A stretch of 64,000 nt of DNA from Neobacillus sp. WH10 (lineage in GTDB: Bacteria > Bacillota > Bacilli > Bacillales > Cytobacillaceae): contig NZ_CP126110.1 of NCBI RefSeq assembly GCF_030123405.1, positions 3,720,001 to 3,784,000 on the forward strand. The letters are read 5' to 3'. The notes under the pieces are model-generated. The model ran no database searches, had not been told where the DNA came from, and worked only from the letters and a program-made list of their open reading frames with translations. Position numbers and translations under genes: made by a program. This document shows, piece by piece, positions 42,834 through 52,012 of this stretch (position 1 is the stretch's first letter; the number at the start of each line of letters is the position of its first letter).

Positions 42834-42899
42834 ATCTTTGTTTTACAGTGTTTAAAAGACTAAAAAAATGCTTAAGATGCTCTTAGGGAGGTGGCATTC

Positions 42900-43283
42900 T
42901 TGAAAAATCGGACACCTATAATTATTGTTGGGGTACTTACCATTCTTGCTCTAGTGGGCCTAATTAGTTCATTTATAGCTAATCCAGCCGGTTTCATTCA
43001 GAGAATAGCTGTCATCACATTGATCGGTTTGGTGATTTATTTCCTTGTTCGAAAGTTTTCAAATTCGAGCCCTCAGAAAAAAGAGCAGCAGGCATTTCTT
43101 AAAGCAGCAAAAAAGTCAAAAAAACGATTACAGCAAAAGAGTGGAGATACCAATGTAAAAACCTCTTCTCTTGGAACGTTAACAACATTAAAGAAAACCA
43201 GCAAGACAAAAAAGAAATCTCCTGCTCACCTGACCGTAATTGACGGCAAAAAAGGAAAAAAGAAAAATCGAGCGTCCTTTTAG
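42900..43283 (+). CDS. yqhP: YqhP-like protein with two TM segments and a basic tail
   Basis: About 127 aa. TM segments TPIIIVGVLTILALVGLISSFI and RIAVITLIGLVIYFLV, then a Lys-rich tail (KKSKKRLQQKSG, KKGKKKN). TTG at 42900 follows GGGAGGTGGCA; the GTG at 42891 lies inside that site. Assigned by position after yqhQ, as in B. subtilis; no function known. Confidence 0.8.
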   Translation: MKNRTPIIIVGVLTILALVGLISSFIANPAGFIQRIAVITLIGLVIYFLVRKFSNSSPQKKEQQAFLKAAKKSKKRLQQKSGDTNVKTSSLGTLTTLKKTSKTKKKSPAHLTVIDGKKGKKKNRASF

Positions 43284-43300
43284 ACACTCGATTTTTCTTT
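43262..43300. terminator. Bidirectional terminator between yqhP and yqhO
   Basis: AAAAATCGAG.GTC and GAC.CTCGATTTTT arms with a following T run (and A run for the minus strand). Confidence 0.75.
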
Positions 43301-43321
43301 TTAATAAGGTTCCACTTTTGA

Positions 43322-44206
43322 TTAATACCCCCAACTGTTCAAAAACTTTTTCGCATGTTCTCTCCCTATATCAAATAATTTCCGCTTTTTTTCTTCGGAT
43401 AAATGGAATTCAGTTAATGGTACTCCTTCAGCAGTAATAAAAATAATATTTTCCACATGCTTTTTAGAAATATAACGTTGGTCATGCGCATCCTTCATAG
43501 TCTCAAATAATGCCCCAAATAATTGAATGCCGTTTTTTATTTTATGTTTTTCATGTTCATATTCACTAGGGCTAAGTTTAATTCCAAGCACAGGTCTGAC
43601 TTTTTTTACATTATCCTTATCAAATAGCCACATTGGAAAATTACTGAGTACCCCGCCGTCCACCAAAATATTCACGCCATCTATTGAACGCAATTTGACC
43701 GGTTCAAAAAAGTAAGGGATACTGCAGCTCATTCTAATTGCTTTAGCAATTGGGAAAGAACCTGGTGAAATCCCGTACTTTTCTAAATCATCAGGCAGAA
43801 CGACCATTTGTCCATTCGACAGGTCTGAAGCAATCACCCTAAGTGTATTAGGAGGCAAATCTGAAAAAGTTCTTAACCCTTTTGCTTCGAGCGTCTCTTT
43901 CATCCATTTTTCTAGTTCATTTCCTTTATAAAGTCCAAGCTTCCAATACACGAGCAGCCATTTAGCAATGGAAAATGGGATGATGGTTTTACGAGCATCA
44001 AGCATTTTAGGCAGATTGAACTCATCCACCAATTGATAAATTTCTTTACTCGAATATCCTGCTGCAATTAAGGAGGCAACAATTGAACCTGCACTCGTTC
44101 CTGCGACCCTTACAAACTGAAAACCCCTGTTTTCAATTTCTTCAAAGGCCCCAATGAGTGAAAACCCTTTAATTCCCCCTCCAGAAAAAACGCCGTCTAT
44201 TTTCAT
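43322..44206 (-). CDS. yqhO: Patatin-like phospholipase YqhO
   Basis: About 294 aa. Oxyanion hole GVFSGGGIKGF, nucleophile elbow GTSAGS and catalytic Asp in DGGVLSNFP form the patatin Ser-Asp dyad. ATG at 44206 follows AGGAGTGGCTACC; the frame stays open upstream to 44293 without a site. Likely lipid acyl hydrolase in the cytosol. B. subtilis has mntR next to it, here replaced by a copper block. Confidence 0.9.
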   Translation of the reverse strand: MKIDGVFSGGGIKGFSLIGAFEEIENRGFQFVRVAGTSAGSIVASLIAAGYSSKEIYQLVDEFNLPKMLDARKTIIPFSIAKWLLVYWKLGLYKGNELEKWMKETLEAKGLRTFSDLPPNTLRVIASDLSNGQMVVLPDDLEKYGISPGSFPIAKAIRMSCSIPYFFEPVKLRSIDGVNILVDGGVLSNFPMWLFDKDNVKKVRPVLGIKLSPSEYEHEKHKIKNGIQLFGALFETMKDAHDQRYISKKHVENIIFITAEGVPLTEFHLSEEKKRKLFDIGREHAKKFLNSWGY

Positions 44207-44439
44207 GGTAGCCACTCCTAAAGATGAACTCATTGTTACATCTTTAATCAGCCCATTACAAAAATAGTACCAGGGACAGGCGTAAAATTCCAAAAAAATA
44301 AATGGACATTCTTTGGACCCATTTTGTCTACAAAATGTTCACCAGTGTGCCTTCTTTCTTCATATCATCAACATATCTTTTTCATAAACTTTACCTAATA
44401 TTTTTTAATTCTCATTAATAAATAAAGGCAGGGAGTTTT

Positions 44440-46236
44440 ATGAGTATTAGAAACCAAAGGGTTAAGGTGTACGATATGACCTGTACATCTTGCGAAAAGC
44501 GGATTGAAAGATCTGTAAAAAAATTGGATGGTGTTATCAATGTAAAAGCAAATTTTAGCGGCCAATATGCAGATATTAAATTTAATGATGAGATATGCAG
44601 CATAAACCAAATAACAGCAACGATTAATCGGATCGGCTACAGTACAGAAAATGCAAAGGGTTTTAAATTTATTGGAATCATCATTGTTGTTGCTGTTATT
44701 CTGTTGCTTGGAATAAATACAGGCAGCTTTAATATGGAAGACAAATTCAAAAATGCCTCCTATGCTCTTTTATTTTTTGTTGGATTGATTACTTCCATTC
44801 ATTGTGTAGGAATGTGCGGTGGTATTATGCTTTCCCAAACCATCGGAAAGGAAAGTAAAAGCAAATTTGATGCAATGAAACCAGCTATTTTATATAACCT
44901 TGGAAGAGTTGTATCCTATACCATTATTGGTGGAATCGTTGGTGCCATTGGTTCCGTTTTTGCTCTTTCCCTAACGACAAAAGCTGGAGTGCAAATTTTG
45001 GCCGGAGTATTCATGATTGTAATGGGCTTTAATATGGCTGGCTTTAAAGCTTTTAGAAAGCTTCAACTCAAACTACCAACTTCTGTTTTGAAATTGTTAG
45101 GTAAACCTAAACCTAAAACACCGTTTTTTGTAGGAATATTTAATGGATTAATGCCATGCGGTCCATTGCAAACAATGCAGCTATATGCTTTAGGAACAGG
45201 CAGTGCAATTAGCGGTGCATTATCCATGTTCATGTTTGCCATAGGAACCGTCCCACTAATGCTGACATTCGGGGCATTATCAAGTCTTTTAAGTAAAGGT
45301 TATACAAAAAAAATCCTTAAATTTAGCGGAATTCTTATTGTTGTTCTTGGACTTGTTATGAGTAATAGGGGCTTTGCCCTAGCCGGAATGAATTTAAGCC
45401 CTGCCTCTTTGCTGGCTAATATTGGCCCCTTTGGTGACAATCCCACTGCCTCTAAGAATGCGACGAAAGCAACCCTCAAAGATGGGGTACAGGTTCTAAA
45501 TATGACAGCTAATGTCAGCGGTTATACACCAACTACTCTTTATGTTCAAAAAGGGATGCCTGTAAAGTGGGTAGTTGATGCCGAACAGCTTACTGGCTGC
45601 AATAGTACAATTGTCATGCCTGATATGAATTTAGAGCAGAAACTCCAAAGTGGGAAAAACATCATTGAATTTACACCAGGTAATGATGATATTCATTTCA
45701 GCTGCTGGATGGGAATGAAACGTGGAACGATTAAGGTGGTAGATGATCTTAAGACTATATTTGTATCCAGCAGTGATGCAACTGGTATTGATTCATCGAC
45801 CAAATCTACTGCTTCAGCTTCCAATCAATCACAAACAAATATTTATGGTACTGACATCAGCAAGGTTCCAACAAATAGAATAGTCAAAAAAGCGCAGTTA
45901 ACAAATAATGAACAAACATTAGCAATTAAAGGAATCGGTTATGAATTAGAACCATTGATCATGGTGATTAATAAAGGGATAAAGACGAAGATGTCAATTG
46001 ATTTAACATCATTTGATACTCCAGACGGATACTTCTTAATATTGAAATCAAATACAAAAGAAATTGTTACTGATTTTACCGGTTTAAATGGTTCGGTTAA
46101 TGTTGAATTTAACATAGAAAAAGCAGGTTCCTACGGAATTTATTTAAACGAAAAGGAATTAATCGGTGTTATAGATGTTGTCGATGATATTAATTCCGTT
46201 AACCTAGAGGAAATTAGAAGTAAATATCTTCAATAA
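44440..46236 (+). CDS. HMA - SafE/DsbD-like membrane - cupredoxin fusion protein
   Basis: 598 aa. An HMA metal-binding domain (1-70, C15-TS-C18) is followed by a six-TM COG2836/SafE-type domain (77-330, SIHCVGMCGG at 119-128 and MPCGP at 239-242). Next comes an outer cupredoxin domain (345-436) with copper-type ligands C387, H419, C422 and M424/M426 (IHFSCWMGM). A further beta domain to 598 may be a second, degenerate cupredoxin. The combination suggests delivery of cytosolic copper across the membrane to an outer copper site, possibly for cytochrome oxidase or another cuproenzyme. ATG at 44440 has GGCAGGGAG upstream. Confidence 0.85.
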   Translation: MSIRNQRVKVYDMTCTSCEKRIERSVKKLDGVINVKANFSGQYADIKFNDEICSINQITATINRIGYSTENAKGFKFIGIIIVVAVILLLGINTGSFNMEDKFKNASYALLFFVGLITSIHCVGMCGGIMLSQTIGKESKSKFDAMKPAILYNLGRVVSYTIIGGIVGAIGSVFALSLTTKAGVQILAGVFMIVMGFNMAGFKAFRKLQLKLPTSVLKLLGKPKPKTPFFVGIFNGLMPCGPLQTMQLYALGTGSAISGALSMFMFAIGTVPLMLTFGALSSLLSKGYTKKILKFSGILIVVLGLVMSNRGFALAGMNLSPASLLANIGPFGDNPTASKNATKATLKDGVQVLNMTANVSGYTPTTLYVQKGMPVKWVVDAEQLTGCNSTIVMPDMNLEQKLQSGKNIIEFTPGNDDIHFSCWMGMKRGTIKVVDDLKTIFVSSSDATGIDSSTKSTASASNQSQTNIYGTDISKVPTNRIVKKAQLTNNEQTLAIKGIGYELEPLIMVINKGIKTKMSIDLTSFDTPDGYFLILKSNTKEIVTDFTGLNGSVNVEFNIEKAGSYGIYLNEKELIGVIDVVDDINSVNLEEIRSKYLQ

Positions 46237-46274
46237 AAAATTTAAAGGCTATTTTCGCATAGATTGTTGTTTTA

Positions 46275-46590
46275 AACGATAAAGTTTGTCCGTTGATTTC
46301 CGCTCCAGGCACTTGCTTTCCGCGGGGAGAGATGGGAGCCCGTCAGCTACAGCGCCTAGCCCCTCGAGGTCGCTTCGGTCCTGACGCTGAAGTCAAAGAA
46401 CGCCTTCAACGACAGGCCCTCCAGCGCTTGTCGGGGCTGGACAAGGCGCTTCCGCTTTTCCTTCTCCTCGGCGTTACCGCCTGTGGGGTCTCCCACTTCC
46501 CTCTTTTTCCCGCAGGAGGCAAGTGCCCTACGCTACAATCAACTCAGATAGTTAAAGTGAAATTACACTAAAATAACAACAAACTTTACG
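46275..46590. repeat. Composite MITE-like element with terminal inverted repeats
   Basis: Ends AAAGTTTGTCCGTTGATT and (inverted) AAAGTTTGTTGTT; inner arms GGCACTTGCTTTCCGCGGG and GGCACTTGCCTCCTGCGGG are inverted copies. The core has CGAGGTCGCTTCGGTCC and GGCGCTTCCGCTTTTCC, the latter the same family as 26462-26605. GC-rich compared with surroundings. The open frame inside (46293-46571) looks like chance. Confidence 0.75.
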
Positions 46591-46606
46591 AAAACAGCCA
46601 ATTTAA

Positions 46607-46644
46607 AAGAGCTTTGATAAGGAAAAATTCTTATTAAAGCTCTT
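46607..46644. terminator. Bidirectional terminator between fusion gene and histidine kinase
   Basis: AAGAGCTTT.ATAAG / CTTAT.AAAGCTCTT stem with A and T runs. Confidence 0.7.
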
Positions 46645-46672
46645 CTTTATAAATGATTCTGTATTTCCATTT

Positions 46673-48049
46673 TTAACTGATTTCATTTTTGGGAAAATGA
46701 ATCGTAAACTTCGTTCCTTTTCCCACTTTACTCTCTACATCAATACTTGCATTGTGAAGCTGCAGTATATTCTTCACTATTGTTAAACCAATACCATTAC
46801 CTTCGATTTGGTGTCTGCTCATATCCCCCCGATAAAGTCTTTCAAATATAAAGGGCAAATCTTCCTGCTTAATTCCGATACCATTGTCACTTACTTCCAC
46901 GACCATGTTTTTTATCTTTTCATATAATTTGACCTGCATCCTTCCTCCTTGTTCAGTAAATTTAAGGACATTAGAGAACAAGTTAATAAAGACTTGTTTT
47001 AGTTGATCTTTATCACCTTGTATTAGGTACAAATGATTAGGCTGAATCGTCAAATCCACCTTAATGCTTTTTTTATCTGCGTCCAAATAAAAATCCTTGC
47101 ATATTTCTGCTATAAATTCATCAAGATAGATCGTTTCATACTTTAGCTTTGTACTTTCAGCTTCAAATTCCTTTAAAATATTTAAGTTATTAATTAATTT
47201 TCCAAACCTAATTACTTCTTCATTAAGATAATGCAATTTCTCTATTGTCACTGGGTAAACCCCATCAATCATTGCCTCTAGGTTGTTTTGCAGAACATTT
47301 AAGGGAGTTCTAATTTCATGCGATATATCAGATACTAATCTTTTTCTCAGTGTATCCTGATATTTTAATTTCCCTGCCAAAACATTTACGCTTTCTTGTA
47401 AATCTTTAAGTTCGATAATGTTACTTTTTATACTGGTTTTACTTTCAAAATTCCCCTTTGATAAATTTACTGACATCCTTGCAACTTCGCTAATCGGATT
47501 CGAAAATTGCTTGGAAAAATAAAGGCTGAAACCGCTTATAATTAGGAGAGTCAGAGCTCCGCTAATAACAATGCTTTTATTAATGGAGTCTTTAAAGTTC
47601 ACATCTTCTTCCGTCATGAGTATAGATGAATACTGCCCAATATCGACATATCCGACAATCTTACTGTTTACTTTTATTTCAAATGATTTTGTAGTGTAAA
47701 CACCCTTATCCTGAACTGGCATTGCATCCCTATTTAACTGGTTTTTTATAGTATTTGGGTCCATACCCCACACTGGTTTTTTATTTTGATCCAAAAGTGT
47801 TAAGCAATAGTTGCCCATATAAGCTTCGTGCATAAGCTCAACCCCGGTATCCTCTGTCCACTTACCTTCTCGTTTATAAACATCTTCTAAATAAGCGACG
47901 ATTTTTTGATATCTTTTATTCTGTAAATCAACCATATATTGATTAAACTTATTCGTTACAGTAATGTTGACAAACAATGTAACTAGAAGGATTGCGGCAA
48001 TGGTGCACATAATAAATAAAATACTTAATCTTTTGCTGATGGAATGCAC
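46673..48049 (-). CDS. Sensor histidine kinase beside the copper genes
   Basis: 458 aa. TM1 about 7-28, extracytoplasmic sensor about 29-160, TM2 about 163-184, HAMP 185-240, HisKA with phospho-His in SDISHEIRTPLNVLQ, HATPase with N box (NLFSNVLKFTE), DNGIGI and GNGIGLTIVKNIL. No metal-binding motif stands out in the sensor; it has one Cys near residue 92. GTG follows directly after the response-regulator stop. Proposed partner is the upstream regulator; a copper signal is inferred from neighbours. Confidence 0.9.
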   Translation of the reverse strand: MHSISKRLSILFIMCTIAAILLVTLFVNITVTNKFNQYMVDLQNKRYQKIVAYLEDVYKREGKWTEDTGVELMHEAYMGNYCLTLLDQNKKPVWGMDPNTIKNQLNRDAMPVQDKGVYTTKSFEIKVNSKIVGYVDIGQYSSILMTEEDVNFKDSINKSIVISGALTLLIISGFSLYFSKQFSNPISEVARMSVNLSKGNFESKTSIKSNIIELKDLQESVNVLAGKLKYQDTLRKRLVSDISHEIRTPLNVLQNNLEAMIDGVYPVTIEKLHYLNEEVIRFGKLINNLNILKEFEAESTKLKYETIYLDEFIAEICKDFYLDADKKSIKVDLTIQPNHLYLIQGDKDQLKQVFINLFSNVLKFTEQGGRMQVKLYEKIKNMVVEVSDNGIGIKQEDLPFIFERLYRGDMSRHQIEGNGIGLTIVKNILQLHNASIDVESKVGKGTKFTIHFPKNEIS

Positions 48050-48736
48050 TTAAAACACTCCTCCGAATTTATAGCCTGCTTTCATTACTGTTACAACATA
48101 TTTAGGATTCTTCGTATCTGTTTCAATCTTTTTACGAATATTTTTAATGTGAACATCAATCGTTCGATCGAACCCGCTAAAATCTCCCCTATATAGTTTT
48201 TCAATAAGTTGTTCTCTAGATAATACTTTTCCTTTGTTTACTGCAAGTGACCATAAAATATTAAATTCATTTGGTGTAAAAGGGATCTCCTTATTACAAA
48301 CTTTAACAGATCTTTTTTCACTATTTATCATTAGATTTCCATCGTCAAAAATAGCACTTGATGAATGAATTCTCCCATTTAGTCTTCTGAAAAGTGCATT
48401 TACCCTTGCAGTCAGCTCTCTAGGACTAAATGGTTTAATCAGATATTCATCAGCACCAATATTAAGCCCCTCTATTCGATCATTTAAAGACCCTTTTGCT
48501 GTTAACATAAAAATATGTACATCAGAGGATTGGCGGATAATTTTACAAACTTCTTCTCCACTTATATCAGGAAGCATTAAATCAAGAATCACCAAATTGA
48601 TCTCTTCTGTTTTAAAAATTTCGATACCTTTCAAACCTGTTAAAACACAATAAACATGATATCCTTCTTTTTCTAGATAAGATTTTAAAACTGTAGATAC
48701 ACTTTCCTCATCTTCAATTAATAAAATATTAAACAT
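48050..48736 (-). CDS. OmpR/PhoB-family response regulator
   Basis: About 228 aa. Receiver with D9/D10-type acidic pocket (LIEDEE) and phospho-acceptor D52 (LVILDLMLPDISG), Lys in LIKPFSPRE, then a winged helix (GFDRTIDVHIKNIRKKI). ATG at 48736 with TGGGTGA; the GTG at 48745 lies in that site. Transcribed with the kinase. A TACCCTTGTAAAG element upstream resembles one before copZ. Confidence 0.92.
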   Translation of the reverse strand: MFNILLIEDEESVSTVLKSYLEKEGYHVYCVLTGLKGIEIFKTEEINLVILDLMLPDISGEEVCKIIRQSSDVHIFMLTAKGSLNDRIEGLNIGADEYLIKPFSPRELTARVNALFRRLNGRIHSSSAIFDDGNLMINSEKRSVKVCNKEIPFTPNEFNILWSLAVNKGKVLSREQLIEKLYRGDFSGFDRTIDVHIKNIRKKIETDTKNPKYVVTVMKAGYKFGGVF

Positions 48737-48763
48737 GTATTTCACCCAGTTTTTTAAATTAAA

Positions 48764-48776
48764 TACCCTTGTAAAG
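48764..48776 (-). promoter_or_regulatory. Candidate shared copper-regulon site before the two-component genes
   Basis: Plus-strand TACCCTTGTAAAG differs by one inserted base from TACCCTATGTAAAG before copZ (51753-51766). Both lie within 90 bp of the next start. Confidence 0.4.
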
Positions 48777-48808
48777 TCAGTATACTAGCTAGCGAAAGTG
48801 TAACAAGA

Positions 48809-48842
48809 GAAAAAGGCTGACAATTATGTGTCAGCCTTTTTA
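48809..48842 (-). terminator. Terminator after copA
   Basis: AAAAAGGCTGACA/TGTCAGCCTTTTT perfect stem, 31 bp after the copA stop. Confidence 0.85.
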
Positions 48843-48872
48843 AACCTGATAAAGTTATAATTCTTTATTCAA

Positions 48873-51290
48873 TTACAATTTAACTTTTTGTAATCTTAAT
48901 GCATTTAGAACAACTGACACTGAACTAAATGCCATTGCAGCACCGGCAAGCCATGGTGCCAAAAACCCTAGCGCAGCAATTGGAATGCCAAGAGAATTAT
49001 ATGCTAGTGCCCAGAAAAGATTTTGTTTAATATTGGTAATGGTTTTTTTACTCATGAAGATGGCATCAGCAATACTATTTAAATCGCCGCGAATCAGGGT
49101 GATATCGGCTGCTTCCATTGCAACATCTGTACCAGTACCAATTGCCATTCCGATGTCTGCTATTGCCAATGCAGGCGCATCATTAATTCCATCTCCTACC
49201 ATGGCCACTTTCTTACCCTTTGCCTGTAATTTCTTGATTTCATCTGCTTTCCCCTCTGGCAAAACTTCGGCTATAACATGATCAATTCCAGCCTGTGCAG
49301 CGATTGCCTTTGCTGTCTGCTGATTATCACCTGTAATCATGATCACATCAAGTCCCATTTTTTTGAGGCGGCTAATGGCTGTTTTGGAGGTTTCTTTAAT
49401 CGTGTCAGCAACAGCGACAGTACCTGCATATTGACCGTCAATAGCAGCCAGCATCGCTGTTTTTCCTACCTTTTCCAATTCATCCATCTTAACAAGGGCA
49501 TCGGCAATTTCAACCTTAAATTTATTCATTAGTTTTCTTGTACCAACTAAGATTTGTTTTCCGTCTACAATTGCTTTAATTCCAAATCCAGGGACAGCCT
49601 CAAATTCAGTGACTTCTTTTAATGGAATCCCTTTATCTTTAATACCTTGAACAATCGCTTGTGCAAGTGGATGTTCTGATTGCTTTTCAGCTGACCCTAC
49701 TACTGCTAAAAATTCTTCCTCACCAAACAAACCTTCTGGGAGAACATCCGTTAAAACCGGTGTTCCATTTGTTACCGTACCTGTTTTATCCAATACCACT
49801 GTGCCTACTCGGTGGGTCATTTCCAGATGTTCTCCACCCTTAAAGAGTATTCCATATTCAGCTGCACGGCCGGATCCAGCCATAATTGAGGTTGGTGTTG
49901 CCAATCCCAATGCGCAGGGACATGCAATAACAAGGACTGCAATCATTTTTTCTAATGCACCTGCAAAATCTCCAGGTGTAACCCAAACATACCAAATAAT
50001 AAAAGTTATAATGGCGATGGCAACAACAATTGGAACAAACACTCCAGAAATCTTATCGGCAAGGCGTTGGATGGGAGCTTTTGATCCTTGTGCTTCCTCT
50101 ACCACTTTAATTATTTGTGCTAGTGCCGTATCCCTGCCAACTTTTGTAGCTTCAATTTGTAAGAATCCATTTTTATTAAGAGTTGCACCAATTACCTCAT
50201 CACCTATACTCTTATCAACTGGGACACTCTCACCAGTCAGCATCGATTCATCAACAGCAGAACGTCCTTCAATAATTTTTCCATCAACTGGAATCTTTTC
50301 ACCTGGCTTGATATAAAGAAGGTCTCCAACAACTACTTCTTCAATGGGAATTTCCAATTCAATACCGTTTCTCACAACTGTAGCTGTCTTTGCCTGTAGA
50401 CCCATTAATTTTTTTATCGCTTCTGATGATCTTCCTTTTGCTTTTGCTTCAAATAGCTTTCCTAAAATGATCAATGTAATTAATATAGAACTTGTTTCAT
50501 AATAAAGCTCTACTGCATGTGCACTTTTTTCCATTAGGGACATCATTGATAAATATAAACTATAAATATATGCGGCTGATGTACCTAAAGCAACAAGTAC
50601 GTCCATATTGGCACTCTTATTTTTTAGTGCTTTATAAGCACCGATATAAAACTGGCTTCCGATGATAAATTGAACTGGAGTCGCTAAAGCTAGTTGAACC
50701 CAGGGATTCATAAACATTTTCGGCACCCATATAAAGGAGGTAAACGAAAAGTGGCCCACCATTGCCCATAAAAGCGGAAACGAAAGAATCGCTGAAAAGA
50801 TAAACTTTTTCGATTGTTTCACAATTTCTTTCTTCCGATGATCACTTGTATCTTTCGTCTCTTCTTTTATTTGAGCCCCATAGCCAAGAGCTTCTACTTT
50901 TTTTATAATGTCGGTATTCGTAAGCATGGATCCGTTAAACTCAACAGTTGCTTTTTCAAGTGCTAAATTTACATTCGCTTTAACAACACCTTCTAACTTA
51001 TTCAAACCCTTTTCAATTCTTGTCGCACATGCTGCACAAGTCATTCCAGTGATGTCAAACTCTTTTTTCTCAGTAACAACGTCGTATCCTAAATCTCTGA
51101 TTTTCTTTTCTATATCATCCACATTTATTTGTGAAGGGTCATATTTAATTGCGGATTTCTCTAAGGCAAGATTAACATTTGCCGACTCTACGCCCTCTAG
51201 TTTGTTTAACACCTTTTCAATTCTTGTTGCACATGCTGCACAAGTCATCCCGGAGATTTGTAAATTAGTTTCTTTTAAACTTTGACTCAT
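48873..51290 (-). CDS. copA: Copper-exporting P1B-type ATPase
   Basis: 805 aa. Two N-terminal HMA domains (C17-AA-C20 and C85-AA-C88), eight TM helices, TGES phosphatase motif (DESMLTGESVP), CPC metal site (VIACPCALGLATPTS), phosphorylation site DKTGTVTNG, SEHPLAQA in the N domain and GDGINDAPALA. Subtype P1B-1 exports Cu(I). ATG at 51290; a near-perfect dyad ATACC-N7-GGTAT lies just upstream. Confidence 0.96.
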   Translation of the reverse strand: MSQSLKETNLQISGMTCAACATRIEKVLNKLEGVESANVNLALEKSAIKYDPSQINVDDIEKKIRDLGYDVVTEKKEFDITGMTCAACATRIEKGLNKLEGVVKANVNLALEKATVEFNGSMLTNTDIIKKVEALGYGAQIKEETKDTSDHRKKEIVKQSKKFIFSAILSFPLLWAMVGHFSFTSFIWVPKMFMNPWVQLALATPVQFIIGSQFYIGAYKALKNKSANMDVLVALGTSAAYIYSLYLSMMSLMEKSAHAVELYYETSSILITLIILGKLFEAKAKGRSSEAIKKLMGLQAKTATVVRNGIELEIPIEEVVVGDLLYIKPGEKIPVDGKIIEGRSAVDESMLTGESVPVDKSIGDEVIGATLNKNGFLQIEATKVGRDTALAQIIKVVEEAQGSKAPIQRLADKISGVFVPIVVAIAIITFIIWYVWVTPGDFAGALEKMIAVLVIACPCALGLATPTSIMAGSGRAAEYGILFKGGEHLEMTHRVGTVVLDKTGTVTNGTPVLTDVLPEGLFGEEEFLAVVGSAEKQSEHPLAQAIVQGIKDKGIPLKEVTEFEAVPGFGIKAIVDGKQILVGTRKLMNKFKVEIADALVKMDELEKVGKTAMLAAIDGQYAGTVAVADTIKETSKTAISRLKKMGLDVIMITGDNQQTAKAIAAQAGIDHVIAEVLPEGKADEIKKLQAKGKKVAMVGDGINDAPALAIADIGMAIGTGTDVAMEAADITLIRGDLNSIADAIFMSKKTITNIKQNLFWALAYNSLGIPIAALGFLAPWLAGAAMAFSSVSVVLNALRLQKVKL

Positions 51291-51305
51291 GATTATCAGC
51301 CCCTA

Positions 51306-51322
51306 ATACCCTATAGAGGTAT
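51306..51322. promoter_or_regulatory. CsoR-like operator before copA
   Basis: ATACCCTATAGAGGTAT is an inverted repeat of the type bound by CsoR at copZA promoters (ATACCC...GGGTAT). It lies 16 bp before the copA ATG. No csoR gene is present in the window. Confidence 0.6.
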
Positions 51323-51332
51323 ATATTTTTGT

Positions 51333-51424
51333 AAAGAAAACTCGCTGATTGGCGAGCCGTTAGGCGAAGACAGAAGCGTAGTTGCACTTATGCCTGATAG
51401 GAGAGTTATACTTTTCTATCGGCT
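51333..51424 (+). repeat. Dispersed three-hairpin repeat, copy 2
   Basis: AAAGAAAACTCGCTGATTGG to CTATCGGCT. Hairpin 3 here is GATAGGAGAGT/ACTTTTCTATC: the third base pair A-T of copy 1 (GAAAG/CTTTC) is changed to T-A on both arms. It lies between copZ and copA. Confidence 0.85.
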
Positions 51425-51464
51425 AAAAATAACGTGCTAGCGACTAGCACGTCTCATTAACTAT

Positions 51465-51671
51465 TTATTTTACATCGTATCCTTGGTCCTCAATTGTTTC
51501 TTTAATTTTGTCCAAAGAAACCTCTTGATTATTATATTCTACATCGACAGTAGCTGCATTTAAATTAACCTTCACAGAAGAAATACCTTTAAGTTCTCCC
51601 ACATTTCCTTCTACCGCTTTCACACAATGACTACAAGACATACCTTCTACAGTTAGTGTGATCTTTTCCAC
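51465..51671 (-). CDS. copZ: Copper chaperone CopZ
   Basis: 68 aa single HMA domain with C13-SH-C16 (GMSCSHCVKAVE) and the C-terminal DQGYDV. It hands Cu(I) to CopA. Separated from copA by about 175 bp containing a repeat and a second operator, so the two may be independently transcribed. Confidence 0.95.
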   Translation of the reverse strand: MEKITLTVEGMSCSHCVKAVEGNVGELKGISSVKVNLNAATVDVEYNNQEVSLDKIKETIEDQGYDVK

Positions 51672-51740
51672 AAATAAACACCCTTCCTACTTGAGTTTTG
51701 ATTTTATTGTAATGATGTTAACAGTTTTCAAACTCATCTT

Positions 51741-51770
51741 ACTATACCCCCCTACCCTATGTAAAGGGGT
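51741..51770. promoter_or_regulatory. CsoR-like operator/promoter region of copZ
   Basis: ATACCCCCC, TACCCTATGTAAAGGGGT and a minus-strand TTTACA/TAAGAT pair (18-bp spacing) overlap here, about 75-100 bp before the copZ start. The ACCC(N)GGGT symmetry suggests a copper repressor site. Confidence 0.5.
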
Positions 51771-51906
51771 TGTCTTTTATTTTATTATAATTATTTTTTC
51801 GTTTTCAATTTTTGTTCACAAGTTACGGTGAGAAATTTAATAGTGAAAATATGATGAATAGATTTTAACTAAAAATATTTTCTTTTCCAAAACTGATGTC
51901 AAAGGT

Positions 51907-51943
51907 AAAAGAAAGCGCTGATTTTCTCAGCGCCTTCTTTTAC
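51907..51943 (-). terminator. Terminator after the CcdA-like gene
   Basis: AAAGAAGGCGCTGA/TCAGCGCTTTCTTT-type stem on the minus strand, about 70 bp after the stop. Confidence 0.65.
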
Positions 51944-52012
51944 CATACCAGGTTATAAGAGAGATGTATGTATGGCGTATAGGTTGTCAATTAAGGATCA
52001 TGATTTATTTAA

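Noticed and set aside
46293..46571. 92-codon open frame on the plus strand with a Pro/Arg-rich product
   Set aside because: It lies wholly within the GC-rich inverted-repeat element, has no ribosome binding site and its composition follows the repeat, not coding sequence.
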